From Thiohalomonas denitrificans (GTDB lineage Bacteria; Pseudomonadota; Gammaproteobacteria; Thiohalomonadales; Thiohalomonadaceae): a stretch of DNA of 64,000 bases. Under the pieces are notes generated by a model. That model ran no database searches and was not told the origin of the DNA. It was given only the letters and a program-made list of their open reading frames with translations. Positions 27,435 to 36,913 of this stretch are shown here, in pieces. Position numbers and translations under genes: made by a program. Within the stretch, counting starts at the first letter, position 1; each line of letters starts with the position of its first letter. The stretch is taken from contig NZ_FMWD01000002.1 in NCBI RefSeq assembly GCF_900102855.1, forward strand, positions 1 through 64,000, read 5' to 3'.

Positions 27435-27856
27435 AAACACCACGGGAAACGGGTGCGGTTCTCATCGTCAGCCTGTTGATGCTGGTCGTCCTGACGCTAC
27501 TGGGCGTCTCCGCTGTCAATACCGGGGTGGTGAACCTGCGAGTGGTCGGCAACATGCAGGCGCAGACCCGCGCCGAGCTGGCAACCGAACACGCCGTCCG
27601 GGAATTCTTGAGCGATATCAGCAATTTCACAACGCCGACTTCCGAGACCATCACGGCCTCGGATGTGGCTGTCGTCGTCAGCCAACCGGTCTGTCGCCGC
27701 ACGACTCCGGCCAGCGGCTATTCCGCGAGCTGGGCACTAGTGCCGGAGGACAACGAGTGGGAGTTCCGGGCAACCGTCACCGACGGCCCCGGCAATGCCA
27801 ATAGCGAAATCTTGCAAGGCGTAAAGGTCCGGATGGTGGCAGATAGCTGCCCCTAA
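27431..27856 (+). CDS. pilX: PilX-family minor pilin (set B)
   Basis: Normal-sized PilX of 141 residues: RETGAVLIVSLLMLVVLTLL in the hydrophobic helix, without Glu5, then GVVNLRVVGNMQAQTRAELA, the PilX helix. Two cysteines (PVCRRT and DSCP at the end) resemble the D-region disulfide of meningococcal PilX. It begins within the pilW stop and ends 15 bp before pilY1, with an AAGGAG ribosome site for the latter. Confidence 0.88.
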   Translation: MKTPRETGAVLIVSLLMLVVLTLLGVSAVNTGVVNLRVVGNMQAQTRAELATEHAVREFLSDISNFTTPTSETITASDVAVVVSQPVCRRTTPASGYSASWALVPEDNEWEFRATVTDGPGNANSEILQGVKVRMVADSCP

Positions 27857-27871
27857 CAAGGAGAAAAAAAT

Positions 27872-30800
27872 ATGAGGACCCACCTTTCAGTGCTGGCACT
27901 CGCCGCCACCCTGATAGCCGCCGGGAGTGCCATCGCCGAAGATATCGATCTCTTCCTCGAACAGCCCGAAGGCAGTGCCGACGTCCCGAATGTCCTGTTC
28001 ATGCTGGACAACTCCGCCAACTGGGGTAGCACGTTAGGCGACTATCGAAAGAAGGATATACTCCACCAGGCACTGGCGGAGGTCGTGCTCGACCCGGTGA
28101 CCATCGGTGCCATGAACGCCGGGATAATGACCTACACCCCGAACAGTTCAGGAGGCATGATTTCCTCCGCCGTAGGTCCGATAGACTCCGCAAAACAAGC
28201 GGAGTTCGCCGAAAAGATACTGCTGCCTCAGCAGTGGGAGACAGGGATAGCGGTAGCTGAAGGGGAGTATGTGATCCCGAGTCTGTCGAGCGGGTTCAAC
28301 GGCCACATTTATCAAATCGCTTCGGTGGGCGAGAGTCCGATTACAGGCTCTTCGGAACCGGGGTGGCCCACCGATGGTACCTCCTTCACCGATGACAACG
28401 AGGTGACCTACACCGATTTGGGCCAGCTCGTCGATGTCGACAAGACGATTATCGACACAGACATAGCGGCCATTCCCAAGTCCAGTAGTGCCCCCTATGC
28501 ACTCTCGCTCCACGAGGCCTATCTCTATTACGCGGGCAGTGCGCCGTTACACGGCATCGAGGACGGGAACGACTATGACACTACGGCATTGGACGGAAGC
28601 GTTTACGCCAGTCCCTCTGCCACCAGCTGCGCCAGAAACTTCGTTATTCTCATTGGTAACGGCAGCCCCGACAATGGAGAGAACAAAGAAGCGGAAAACG
28701 AACTGACCGATCTCGATGGCAAGCTGCAGAGCGATCCCATCGGCCTGACTCCCAGCAACTATGAGGCGAACTGGGCCGACGAATATGCCCGCTTCATGCG
28801 CTCGGCGGATGTCAGCAGTAAAGACGACAAGCAGGGCATCACCACCTTTGTCATCGACGTGGTCGATCCGGACGAGGTCAAGACGAAGCCCGACAAGGCA
28901 GAGCGCTCGTTCCTGAAAAGTATCGCCAACCAGGGTGGGGGACGTTACTTCCAGGCAAAGAGCGTCGAAGAGGTAAAGGTTGCGATTCTTGAGATCCTGC
29001 GTGAAATCGCTGCGGTCAACAGTGCCTTCGCATCTACCACCCTGCCGGTCAGCGTCAATGTGCGCGGCACCAACCTCAATCAGGTCTACATGGGTGTATT
29101 CCGTCCCGATGATTTGGCCCTTCCGTACTGGGTAGGCAACCTGAAACTTTACAAGCTGGCCCTAGACCCCGATACCGAGTCCCTCTACCTCGCGGACAAA
29201 AACGGAGATCCCGCCGAAAGTCCCACCACCGGGTTCATCGTCAGCGATGCGGTAAGCTACTGGACCAGTCCGTCGACCTTCTGGGACTTCCATTTGGAAT
29301 ACGACGACTCCGACTCCCCGGATGGCGAGATCGTGGAGAAAGGGGCCGTAGCCCAGAATCTCCGCGACCCCACCTCGAGCCCCGCCGACCGCAAGCTGTA
29401 TACCTGTATCGGCTGCGGTACCGGCGATGCGCTGTCGGATGCGGGCTCGATATTTGCAGACACGAATACCGCCATTACCCAGGCGGCGCTCGGGGCGGCC
29501 GATGCCACGGAACGCAACAACATCATCAATTGGGTCCGGGGCTTTGACCTGCAGAACGAGAACAGCAACGGAGATGCCACCACAGCGCGTCCCTCCATCC
29601 ATGGCGACGTGCTCCACTCCCGCCCCGCGGTGATCAATTACAACCGCAATGATCCCGCGGACGAAGAGGACATCATCGCCTTCTACGGCGCCAATGACGG
29701 TATCTTCCGCGCAGTCTACGGGGGAAAGGATGGTGAGACGAAAGACGGGGACGAGATATGGGGGTTCATCCCGGAGGAATTCTTCCCCAAGCTGAAGACG
29801 CTCTACGACAACGGACCCGCCATTACGGCAGACGGCGGGGCCAAGCCCTACTTTGCCGACGGCAACATCGGCGTCTATCAGGACACCGGTGGCGACGGCG
29901 TTATTCATACTGGGGACAAGGTCCACCTGTTCATCAGCATGCGCCGGGGTGGCCGGCTGATCTACGCCCTGGACGTGAGCAACCCGGTAGATCCCAAGCT
30001 GCTGTGGAAGAGAGACAACAACGATACCGGCTGGGGTGAACTGGGGCAGACCTGGTCGGAGCCAAAGGTATCAACTCTGAACATCGGCGGCACACCGACC
30101 ACGGTACTCATAATGGGTGCCGGTTACGATGCCGCCTTCGACGATGCCCTGCCGCGGAGTGGTGCTGCGACCATGGGCCGCGGTATCCTCGTGGTCGATG
30201 CGAGCAACGGCGAGGTCATCTGGCAGGCGGGCGCCGAACCCGCCGGGGCGGCTCACAACGAAACCGTCACCGGGATGACCTATCCGATCCCCTCCAATGT
30301 CACCGTCATCGACCGCAACCGCGACGGCTTCGATGATCGCGTCTACGTGGGCGATACCGGTGGTCAGGTATGGAAACTGGACATCAGTGACAGCGTTACA
30401 TCGAACTGGACCGTTAACAGACTGGCTTCCATTGCCGATCATAGCGTGGCAAGCGGCGACCGGAAGTTCCTCTACGCACCGGATGTGGTTTATGCCGACG
30501 GATACGACGCGATCCTGATTGGCTCCGGCGATCGGGAACATCCGCTGGATACCACGGTGGAGAACCGCTTCTACATGTTCAAGGATACGCTCCCTGATGT
30601 TGACTGGACGGCTATCACGGAAGCAGAGATGTACAATGCCACGGCTAACCTGATCCAGGAAGGCGACACCGACGCAGAAACCAGCCTTCTAAGTGCCGCA
30701 CGTGGCTGGTTCATCAAGCTGGAGGACCCGGGCGAAAAGGTCGTGACCAGCGCGGTAACGCTGTCGGGCAGTACGTTCTTCAACACCAATGCGCCGAACA

Positions 30801-31105
30801 GCAGCAGCGATGAAGAAGTCCAAAACAGTTGCGTCTCCGGTCTGGGCAGGGCGCGCAACTATATCGTCAATTTTGAGGATGCCACGGCGACCACGAACCT
30901 GGACGGTGTCGCCGGTCTGACCAAAAGCGACCGTTCCAATAAGGTGGTCGGCGGCGGGTTCCCGCCATCCCCGGTGCCGGTCATTGTCGAGATCGACGGC
31001 AAGAAGTATCAGGCGGTCGTCTCCGGCACCAAGGTACTGACGCCGCCCAACGTGCAGCTGGAACGCCGTGAACCGGTTTACTGGTACCGCCCAGGGACTG
31101 ACTAG
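27872..31105 (+). CDS. pilY1: PilY1-type pilus tip adhesin
   Basis: Large secreted tip protein that caps the minor-pilin complex and controls extension and adhesion. The 1077 residues start with a signal peptide (LSVLALAATLIAAGSAIA^E). A von Willebrand A-like half (about 35-390) follows, with VLFMLDNSANW in the MIDAS position. The C-terminal PilC/PilY1 beta-propeller (about 590-1077) contains the calcium loop DRNRDGFDDRVYVGDTGG near residue 812-830. It ends the second cluster and is followed by a terminator at 31148. There is no PilY1 in the first cluster. Confidence 0.95.
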   Translation: MRTHLSVLALAATLIAAGSAIAEDIDLFLEQPEGSADVPNVLFMLDNSANWGSTLGDYRKKDILHQALAEVVLDPVTIGAMNAGIMTYTPNSSGGMISSAVGPIDSAKQAEFAEKILLPQQWETGIAVAEGEYVIPSLSSGFNGHIYQIASVGESPITGSSEPGWPTDGTSFTDDNEVTYTDLGQLVDVDKTIIDTDIAAIPKSSSAPYALSLHEAYLYYAGSAPLHGIEDGNDYDTTALDGSVYASPSATSCARNFVILIGNGSPDNGENKEAENELTDLDGKLQSDPIGLTPSNYEANWADEYARFMRSADVSSKDDKQGITTFVIDVVDPDEVKTKPDKAERSFLKSIANQGGGRYFQAKSVEEVKVAILEILREIAAVNSAFASTTLPVSVNVRGTNLNQVYMGVFRPDDLALPYWVGNLKLYKLALDPDTESLYLADKNGDPAESPTTGFIVSDAVSYWTSPSTFWDFHLEYDDSDSPDGEIVEKGAVAQNLRDPTSSPADRKLYTCIGCGTGDALSDAGSIFADTNTAITQAALGAADATERNNIINWVRGFDLQNENSNGDATTARPSIHGDVLHSRPAVINYNRNDPADEEDIIAFYGANDGIFRAVYGGKDGETKDGDEIWGFIPEEFFPKLKTLYDNGPAITADGGAKPYFADGNIGVYQDTGGDGVIHTGDKVHLFISMRRGGRLIYALDVSNPVDPKLLWKRDNNDTGWGELGQTWSEPKVSTLNIGGTPTTVLIMGAGYDAAFDDALPRSGAATMGRGILVVDASNGEVIWQAGAEPAGAAHNETVTGMTYPIPSNVTVIDRNRDGFDDRVYVGDTGGQVWKLDISDSVTSNWTVNRLASIADHSVASGDRKFLYAPDVVYADGYDAILIGSGDREHPLDTTVENRFYMFKDTLPDVDWTAITEAEMYNATANLIQEGDTDAETSLLSAARGWFIKLEDPGEKVVTSAVTLSGSTFFNTNAPNSSSDEEVQNSCVSGLGRARNYIVNFEDATATTNLDGVAGLTKSDRSNKVVGGGFPPSPVPVIVEIDGKKYQAVVSGTKVLTPPNVQLERREPVYWYRPGTD

Positions 31106-31147
31106 GTAACAAGCCCATAGACGCGGCTCCGGGCCCTGAAAGATCAC

Positions 31148-31170
31148 AAAGGCGCCCGAGGGCGCCTTTT
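31148..31170 (+). terminator. Intrinsic terminator after pilY1
   Basis: AAAGGCGCC-CGAG-GGCGCCTTTT forms a 9-bp stem with a 4-nt loop and a T tract, 43 bp after the pilY1 stop. On the other strand the A tract lets it also serve ispH, which ends at 31214. Confidence 0.85.
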
Positions 31171-31213
31171 CTTTGCAAGATATCGACCTCCCGGGCCGCC
31201 GGGGATGCAGGGG

Positions 31214-32167
31214 CTATCCTATTGGCCCCTTGTATGCCCCTTCGAGTTCCCGGGGCAGCCTGAATACCATGTTCTCCTCGCGGCCCTGCATATGCCGGAC
31301 TTCGGCACCCGAACGCTGCAGTCGTTCGATGACGCCGTCCACCAGGACCTTCGGAGCAGAGGCTCCTGCGGTGATACCGACTACCTGTACGCCTTCCAGC
31401 CACTCGTCGCGGATGTCTTCGGCGTTGTCGATAAGATAGGCGGGAGTTCCGCGACGTTCGGCCACTTCGCGCAGGCGGTTGGAGTTGGAACTGTTCGGCG
31501 AGCCGACTACCAGAACGACGTCGCTTTCATCCGCCAGTTGCTTGACCGCATCCTGACGGTTCTGGGTGGCGTAGCAGATATCCTCTTTTTTCGCGCCGGC
31601 AATGTTGGGAAAGCGCTGCCGCAGGGCATCGATCACCACCCGTGCATCATCCATGGAGAGGGTGGTCTGAGTGACGAAACCGAGGTGTTCGGGATCCTTG
31701 ATCTCGAGATATTTCACGTCCTCCGGGCTCTCGACCCGATAGATGCCCCCGCCGTTCGCGGCATCATATTGTCCCATGGTGCCCTCCACCTCGGGATGCC
31801 CCTCGTGACCGATCAAAACGACTTCGTGGCCCGCCCTGGCATGGCGCATCACCTCGAGGTGGACCTTGGTCACCAGAGGGCAGGTGGCGTCAAAAACACG
31901 CAAACCCCGCTGCCTGGCCTCCTCCTGGACACGACGCGGCACGCCGTGGGCGCTGAAAACGACGGTCGCGTCGTCCGGCACATCATCGAGCTCTTCAACA
32001 AACACCGCGCCCAGGGCCCGCAACCGCTCCACGACAAACCGGTTATGCACCACCTCGTGGCGGACGTAGATCGGGGGCTCGAACAGCTCGATGACCCGTT
32101 CAACGATATCGATGGCCCGATCCACGCCGGCACAGAAGCCTCGGGGATTGGCTAAAAGGATTTGCAT
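31214..32167 (-). CDS. ispH: 4-hydroxy-3-methylbut-2-enyl diphosphate reductase
   Basis: Last step of the MEP isoprenoid pathway: a [4Fe-4S] enzyme that makes IPP and DMAPP. The 317-residue protein starts [19 protein letters not shown] with cluster ligand Cys12. The other two cysteine ligands lie in [10 protein letters not shown] and [10 protein letters not shown] context regions of the usual layout, and the [10 protein letters not shown] segment is present. ATG at 32167 gives the family N-terminus; the frame is open 22 codons further. It ends the ileS-lspA-fkpB-ispH series but is separated from fkpB by a 263-bp gap with a palindromic repeat. Confidence 0.95.
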   Translation of the reverse strand: MQILLANPRGFCAGVDRAIDIVERVIELFEPPIYVRHEVVHNRFVVERLRALGAVFVEELDDVPDDATVVFSAHGVPRRVQEEARQRGLRVFDATCPLVTKVHLEVMRHARAGHEVVLIGHEGHPEVEGTMGQYDAANGGGIYRVESPEDVKYLEIKDPEHLGFVTQTTLSMDDARVVIDALRQRFPNIAGAKKEDICYATQNRQDAVKQLADESDVVLVVGSPNSSNSNRLREVAERRGTPAYLIDNAEDIRDEWLEGVQVVGITAGASAPKVLVDGVIERLQRSGAEVRHMQGREENMVFRLPRELEGAYKGPIG

Positions 32168-32310
32168 GGCTGTTCCTCCTCGGATATCGCAGTCCGTTTT
32201 CAAAGAAGGCCGGGGTTCTTGAGGTGGAACCACGGGGCTACAGTGTGTTCACGGGAGGAGGAGAAAGGCTCTCCTCTGGCTCCGCGTAGCTTTCGAACTG
32301 CAATTGTAGC

Positions 32311-32379
32311 GTTGGGGGCACCCTTCAGGTGCACCGCACTCCGGTCGACTGCAGCGGTGCATTTGAAGGGTGCACCTAC
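32311..32379. repeat. Inverted pair of the GGGTGCA-type intergenic repeat
   Basis: Arms at 32311-32337 and 32354-32379 are imperfect inverted copies (GCGGTGCATTTGAAGGGTGC on the right arm) around a 16-nt loop. The arm sequence matches the units at 15913 and 16056. It sits between ispH and fkpB; the rest of the 32168-32430 gap shows nothing. Confidence 0.75.
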
Positions 32380-32430
32380 GAGAGCCTTTGAGGAATGCAC
32401 TTACTAGTCAGAGATCGAGTGCGCGGACGC

Positions 32431-32868
32431 CTATTCGACCGCAAGGACCTCCACTTCGAACTGGAGGGTGTGTCCGGCCAGGGGGTGATTGAAATCGATC
32501 TGCACCGATTCATCATCCGCCTCCAGCACCATCCCCGGCACCTCCTCACCGGAGGGAGAGGTGAAACCGATGACGGTGCCCCGCGTAAGCGGCAACTCCT
32601 CGGGAAAGTCTTCCCTCGGCATGGGGTGGACATTATCAGTGTCGCGATACCCGAAGCCCTGTTCCGGAGTGACCAGGAGAGTAGCGCTCTCCCCCGCCCT
32701 CATTCCCGTCATCATCGACTCCAGCCCGGCGATCAGGGTTCCGTCACCTACCGTGAATTCCAGCGGCTCATCGCCACTTTCGTCGGCAACGGTCCCGTCC
32801 TCCAACACCATCCGGTAGCGCAGCGTTACCCGTGAACCGGAAGCAATGGCCTTGTTGACTTCACTCAT
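32431..32868 (-). CDS. fkpB: SlpA-type FKBP peptidyl-prolyl isomerase
   Basis: Ribosome-associated-type FKBP chaperone. The 145-residue protein has an FKBP core split by an insert-in-flap domain, the SlpA/FkpB layout: VTLRYRMVLEDGTVADES, VGDGTLIAGLESMM, the long insert HPMPREDFPEELPL, and a C-terminal FNHPLAGHTLQFEVEVLAV. The longer open frame upstream is rejected because ATG at 32868 gives the family start. It overlaps lspA by 4 bp (ATGA). Confidence 0.94.
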   Translation of the reverse strand: MSEVNKAIASGSRVTLRYRMVLEDGTVADESGDEPLEFTVGDGTLIAGLESMMTGMRAGESATLLVTPEQGFGYRDTDNVHPMPREDFPEELPLTRGTVIGFTSPSGEEVPGMVLEADDESVQIDFNHPLAGHTLQFEVEVLAVE

Positions 32869-33329
32869 GTCCGTCGGTGTCCCCGAAAGCTGTCGATGAC
32901 CAGCATCACCGCGCCAATGCTGATGGCGGCATCGGCGATATTGAAGGCGGGCCAGTGCCAGCGGCCGTAGTAGACGTCGATGAAGTCGACGACATAGCCC
33001 AGCATAACCCGATCCCAGACGTTGCCCAATGCGCCGCCGAGGATCAGTGCAAGCGCCACCGCCAACCACGTCTGCCCCGCTTCGAGCTTTCGTATCCAGC
33101 CGATGATGAAGGCGCTGATAACCAGGGCCAGACCGGTAAAGAACCAGCGCTGCCAACCACCCGCATTGCTCAAAAAGCTGAAAGCCGCCCCGGTATTATG
33201 CATCAGGGTCAGATTCAGCATAGGGATCAGCGATACCGGCTGGTGCAGTTCCAGGGAATGGCTGGCCAACAGCTTGGTCCCCTGATCCAGAACCACAATC
33301 ACTACCGACAACCAGAGCCACTTCAACAT
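32865..33329 (-). CDS. lspA: Lipoprotein signal peptidase
   Basis: Cleaves prolipoprotein signal peptides after lipidation, in the inner membrane. The 154-residue protein has four membrane helices and the catalytic aspartates in GNVWDRVMLGYVVDF and FNIADAAISIG, plus the conserved NTGAAFSFL. ATG at 33329 gives MLKWLWLSVVIVVLDQ, the standard first helix. It overlaps fkpB by 4 bp and lies 171 bp after ileS, a gap that holds an inverted-repeat element not usually found in this operon. Confidence 0.96.
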   Translation of the reverse strand: MLKWLWLSVVIVVLDQGTKLLASHSLELHQPVSLIPMLNLTLMHNTGAAFSFLSNAGGWQRWFFTGLALVISAFIIGWIRKLEAGQTWLAVALALILGGALGNVWDRVMLGYVVDFIDVYYGRWHWPAFNIADAAISIGAVMLVIDSFRGHRRT

Positions 33330-33338
33330 GGTTTTTTT

Positions 33339-33482
33339 ACCACAGAGTACACAGAGCATATTTTCCATAAGAGACCGCGGGCAGCCGATTGCTCGGCTGC
33401 CGAGCGCACCTCTGTATTTTTGCCGAACGGCTCTTTCCTACGAGGCATTGCTCCCCTCTGGGTTCTCTGTGCCCTCTGTGGT
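33339..33482. repeat. ACCACAGAG-type palindromic repeat between ileS and lspA
   Basis: Arms 33339-33356 and 33465-33482 are inverted copies (ACCACAGAG...CACAGAG) with two mismatches in 18 bp. Between them is a second palindrome around GGGCAGCCGATTGCTCGGCTGC (33380-33402 region). No ORF is inside. Confidence 0.7.
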
Positions 33483-33500
33483 TTCATTTGTGTTCGGCAG

Positions 33501-36341
33501 TTAGGCAAAGCGTCGCTCTTCGCCGCTGCCGGCCACGTTTTCCACACAGCGTCCGCACAGCTCCGGGTGCTCTTCGTGGCTCCCGACGTCTTCGCGATGG
33601 TGCCAGCAGCGAACGCACTTGTCGTGCTCCGACGGGGCCACGGCTACCCAGATCTCATCGTTATTGGATAGTGTGTAGTGGGCGCCCTCTTCCGGAGGGG
33701 ATTCGGCCTCGTGCAGCCGTGCATAGGAGGTGATCAGCACAAAGCGCAGTTCATCGCCAAGCCGTGCCAGTTTGTCGTGGATTTCACGGCCGCAGTAGAG
33801 GTCCACTTCGGCATCCAGCGAACTGCCGATACCACCCGCCACGCGCAACTGCTCCAGCTCCTTGCTGACCGCCTCCCGCACCTCCAGCACTTCGCCCCAG
33901 AACCCCAGGTCCATGCCGCCGAGGTCGCCCAGCTCGGGGAATTCGTGCCAGGTGGAGAGAAAGATCGAATCGGCCCGTTCACCCGGGATCTGTTTCCAGA
34001 TCTCCTCGGCGGTGAAGCTCAGGATCGGTGCCAGCCAGCGGGAGAGCGCCTCGACTACGTGGTAGAGCGCCGTCTGTGCCGAGCGTCTAGCGAGACTGTC
34101 GGGCTGGGTGGTGTACTGCCGATCCTTGATGATATCCAGGTAGAAGGACCCCATGTCGATCGCGCAGAAGTTGTGCACCTTCTGGTAGATCTGATGGAAT
34201 TCGTAACCATCGTAGGCCCGGATGAGTTCCTCCTGGAGCCTTTCCGTACGCAGTACCGCCCAGCGATCCAGCGGCAGCATATCGGGACCGGCCACCCGGT
34301 GTTGTGCGGGATCGAAACCGGCCAGATTGGCCAGCAGGAAACGGGCGGTATTGCGGATGCGGCGATAGGCGTCGGCGGTCCTTTTGAGGATCTCGTCGGA
34401 CACCGCCATCTCTGCCCGGTAATCGGCCGAGGCGACCCAGAGGCGCAGGATGTCGGCGCCCAGTGTGCCCACCACCTTTTGCGGTGCGACTACGTTGCCC
34501 TTGGACTTGGACATCTTCTGGCCCTTGGCGTCCACGGTAAAGCCGTGAGTGAGCACTGACTTGTAGGGTGCCTGCCCCTTGGTGGCTACTGAGGTGAGCA
34601 GGGAGGACTGGAACCAGCCGCGGTGCTGGTCGGAGCCCTCCAGATAGAGATCCGCCGGCGCATGCAGCTCTTCGCGCCGGTCGAGCACGCAGGCGTGGGT
34701 CACGCCGGAGTCGAACCAGACATCCAGCGTGTCGGTCACCTTGTCATAGTCGGTGGCGGAGTCTCCAAGCAGCTCCGCCGGCTCCAGATCGAACCAGGCG
34801 TCGATTCCGCCCTGCTCCACCTTCTCAGCCACCTTCGCGATCAGTTGCGGAGTCTCGGGGTGCAGCTCGCCCGTGCTCTTGTGGACGAACAGGGCGATGG
34901 GAACACCCCAGGTGCGCTGACGGGAGACGCACCAGTCGGGGCGACTCTCCACCATGCCCTTGATGCGTGCCTCGCCCCAGTCCGGCATCCAGTTGGTCTT
35001 TTTGATCTCGCCCAACGCCGCTTCCCGAAGCTTTTCCTGCCCCATACTGATAAACCACTGCGGTGTCGCCCGGAAGATGATCGGGATCTTGTGACGCCAG
35101 CAGTGCGGGTAGCTGTGTCGCAGGCGCTTGGCATGGACCAGCTTGCCTTCGGTCTTGAGCACTTCGATGACGTGATCGTTTGCCTTCAGCACGAACTTGC
35201 CGGCAAACAGGGGCGTGTCGGGCAGGAATTTACCGTCACCGCCCACGGGGTTGTCGACCGGCAGGTGGTACTTCAGGCCAACGACATAGTCCTCCTGCCC
35301 GTGACCGGGGGCCGTGTGCACAGCACCGGTGCCGGCCTCCAGGGTGACGTGCTCACCGAGGATGATCGGTACTTCGCGGTCATAGAAGGGGTGTCGGAGC
35401 TTCAGCCCTTCCAGGTCCGAGCCGCGGCAGTAGGCGATCACCCGGTACTGGTCGACATCCCAGCGGCCCATGACATCCTTCAGCATCGCCTCGGCTACCA
35501 GCAACCGCTCCGGACCGTGTTCGTGCACGCCGTCGCACTGCACCACGGCATATTCAAGTTCGGGGTTGAGGGCCACCGCCTGGTTGGCCGGAAGGGTCCA
35601 CGGCGTGGTGGTCCAGATCACCACCGAAAGCGGACCTTCGCCGTGATGATTCTCCACGTGACGGCAGCGTTCGATGAACAGACCCTCGTCCATTACCTCA
35701 AAGCGCACATCGATGGCTGGCGAGGTCTTGTCCTCGTACTCCACCTCGGCCTCGGCCAGCGCCGAGCCGCAATCGGTGCACCAGTGCACCGGCTTGAAGC
35801 CCTTGTGCAGGTGCCCGTTCTCGATGATCCGCCCCAGGGTGCGGATGATATCCGCCTCGAAGCGGTAGTCCATTGTCAGATAGGGATTATCCCAGTCGCC
35901 GAATACGCCCAGGCGCTTGAAGTCCCGGCGCTGGCCATCCACCTGCACCGCGGCATATTCACGGCACTTGCTGCGAAACTCGTGGGTTTTCACCGTCACA
36001 CCCGGCTTGCCGATGGAGCGCTCCACCTGCAGCTCGATGGGGAGGCCGTGGCAATCCCATCCCGGAATATAGGGTGCGTCATACCCGGAGAGGGTCTTGG
36101 CCTTGACGATAATATCCTTCAGGACCTTGTTGACCGCATGGCCAATGTGAATGTCCCCGTTGGCGTAGGGAGGGCCGTCGTGCAGGATGAACTTCTCCCG
36201 CCCGGCGCAGGCCTTTCGAATCTGCCCGTAGAGGTCCTTGCCCTCCCAGGCGGCCAACCAGTCCGGCTCACGCTTGGCCAGATTGCCGCGCATGGGGAAA
36301 TCCGTTTTCGGAAGATTCAGCGTATTCTTGTAATCAGCCAT
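33501..36341 (-). CDS. ileS: Isoleucine-tRNA ligase
   Basis: Charges tRNA-Ile and edits misactivated valine. The 946-residue protein has HIGH as HIGH in [18 protein letters not shown], the KMSKS loop ([12 protein letters not shown]), the CP1 editing domain ([13 protein letters not shown]) and a C-terminal zinc finger with [10 protein letters not shown] and CGRCVENV. Length and order match the eubacterial type. ATG at 36341 gives [19 protein letters not shown]; an earlier in-frame ATG is not the family start. The usual neighbour ribF lies upstream, but a GxxExxY gene unit is inserted between them. Confidence 0.97.
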   Translation of the reverse strand: MADYKNTLNLPKTDFPMRGNLAKREPDWLAAWEGKDLYGQIRKACAGREKFILHDGPPYANGDIHIGHAVNKVLKDIIVKAKTLSGYDAPYIPGWDCHGLPIELQVERSIGKPGVTVKTHEFRSKCREYAAVQVDGQRRDFKRLGVFGDWDNPYLTMDYRFEADIIRTLGRIIENGHLHKGFKPVHWCTDCGSALAEAEVEYEDKTSPAIDVRFEVMDEGLFIERCRHVENHHGEGPLSVVIWTTTPWTLPANQAVALNPELEYAVVQCDGVHEHGPERLLVAEAMLKDVMGRWDVDQYRVIAYCRGSDLEGLKLRHPFYDREVPIILGEHVTLEAGTGAVHTAPGHGQEDYVVGLKYHLPVDNPVGGDGKFLPDTPLFAGKFVLKANDHVIEVLKTEGKLVHAKRLRHSYPHCWRHKIPIIFRATPQWFISMGQEKLREAALGEIKKTNWMPDWGEARIKGMVESRPDWCVSRQRTWGVPIALFVHKSTGELHPETPQLIAKVAEKVEQGGIDAWFDLEPAELLGDSATDYDKVTDTLDVWFDSGVTHACVLDRREELHAPADLYLEGSDQHRGWFQSSLLTSVATKGQAPYKSVLTHGFTVDAKGQKMSKSKGNVVAPQKVVGTLGADILRLWVASADYRAEMAVSDEILKRTADAYRRIRNTARFLLANLAGFDPAQHRVAGPDMLPLDRWAVLRTERLQEELIRAYDGYEFHQIYQKVHNFCAIDMGSFYLDIIKDRQYTTQPDSLARRSAQTALYHVVEALSRWLAPILSFTAEEIWKQIPGERADSIFLSTWHEFPELGDLGGMDLGFWGEVLEVREAVSKELEQLRVAGGIGSSLDAEVDLYCGREIHDKLARLGDELRFVLITSYARLHEAESPPEEGAHYTLSNNDEIWVAVAPSEHDKCVRCWHHREDVGSHEEHPELCGRCVENVAGSGEERRFA

Positions 36342-36376
36342 TCTAATGTTCACCGCAGAGGCGCTGAGAATAATTT

Positions 36377-36913
36377 GGATTAACCGCAAAGGCGCAAAGA
36401 TCGCAAAGGAAAAACCTCCACGTCGTTGTCACATCCCGTTTGCGACTCTTTTTATGCCGTCTTTCATCAATCGTACGTTGAAATTCAGTAACAAGCCCAA
36501 GCGGTAATCGCTGAGCTTGAGGTAAGTCAGCAGCTGTGCCGTGTGGATTGGCTCCAAACGGTCCACTGCTTTCAGCTCAACCGCCAGCGCGTCTCCAACA
36601 ACCATGTCCAACCGGTACCCTGACGCTAACCGTTGGCCTTTATAGGTTACGGGCAGCGACACCTGACGGGCAAACGGAAGCCCCCGGATGCTTAACTCAT
36701 GGCATAAGCTGCTTTCGTAAGCGGACTCTAATAAACCCGGTCCCAAATGTCGGTGCACTTCGATTGCACTATCGACGATTTCCTTCGCCAGTCGGTTTAC
36801 CTCCATCGCACACTTCGTCGCATTCCCAAGCCCTCCTTTGCGCTCTTGCGTCTTCGCCTACATGGATGTAGGTAAGGGGCGTGAGCAGGAGCGGAAGCTT
36901 TGCGGTTAAATCC
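36377..36913. mobile_element. Candidate mobile unit: GxxExxY gene with inverted repeat borders
   Basis: Near-identical inverted ends, GGATTAACCGCAAAG (36377-36391) and its complement with one extra T (36898-36913), flank a single gene. Secondary GCGCAAAG/TTTGCGC repeats lie just inside each end. The right end overlaps the ribF stop codon and the left end lies 36 bp from the ileS start. The unit interrupts the normally tight ribF-ileS pair. Confidence 0.55.
36429..36806 (-). CDS. GxxExxY protein (PD-(D/E)XK nuclease fold family)
   Basis: Function not established for the family. The 125-residue protein has the name motif G24-LL-E27-SA-Y30 within HRHLGPGLLESAYESSL. The nuclease-like set follows: Asp67 (GYRLDMVV), Glu77-L-Lys79 (LAVELKAV) and Gln91 (HTAQLLTYLK), which together match a PD-(D/E)XK active site. 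It has no signal or membrane segment. It stands alone between ileS and ribF inside inverted repeats, and no ribosome site is obvious. Nuclease activity is inferred from the motif pattern only. Confidence 0.85.
   Translation of the reverse strand: MEVNRLAKEIVDSAIEVHRHLGPGLLESAYESSLCHELSIRGLPFARQVSLPVTYKGQRLASGYRLDMVVGDALAVELKAVDRLEPIHTAQLLTYLKLSDYRLGLLLNFNVRLMKDGIKRVANGM

Noticed and set aside
31205-32155. Plus-strand frame of 316 codons across ispH
   Set aside because: Antisense to ispH, which has its cluster cysteines and normal length.
32869-33156. N-terminal extension of fkpB into lspA
   Set aside because: The extra frame is an out-of-frame shadow of lspA; ATG at 32868 gives the exact SlpA-type start and a 4-bp overlap with lspA.
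34623-36383. Plus-strand frame of 586 codons across ileS
   Set aside because: Antisense shadow of ileS; composition is His/Val/Leu-rich in the manner of reversed coding sequence, with no motif.
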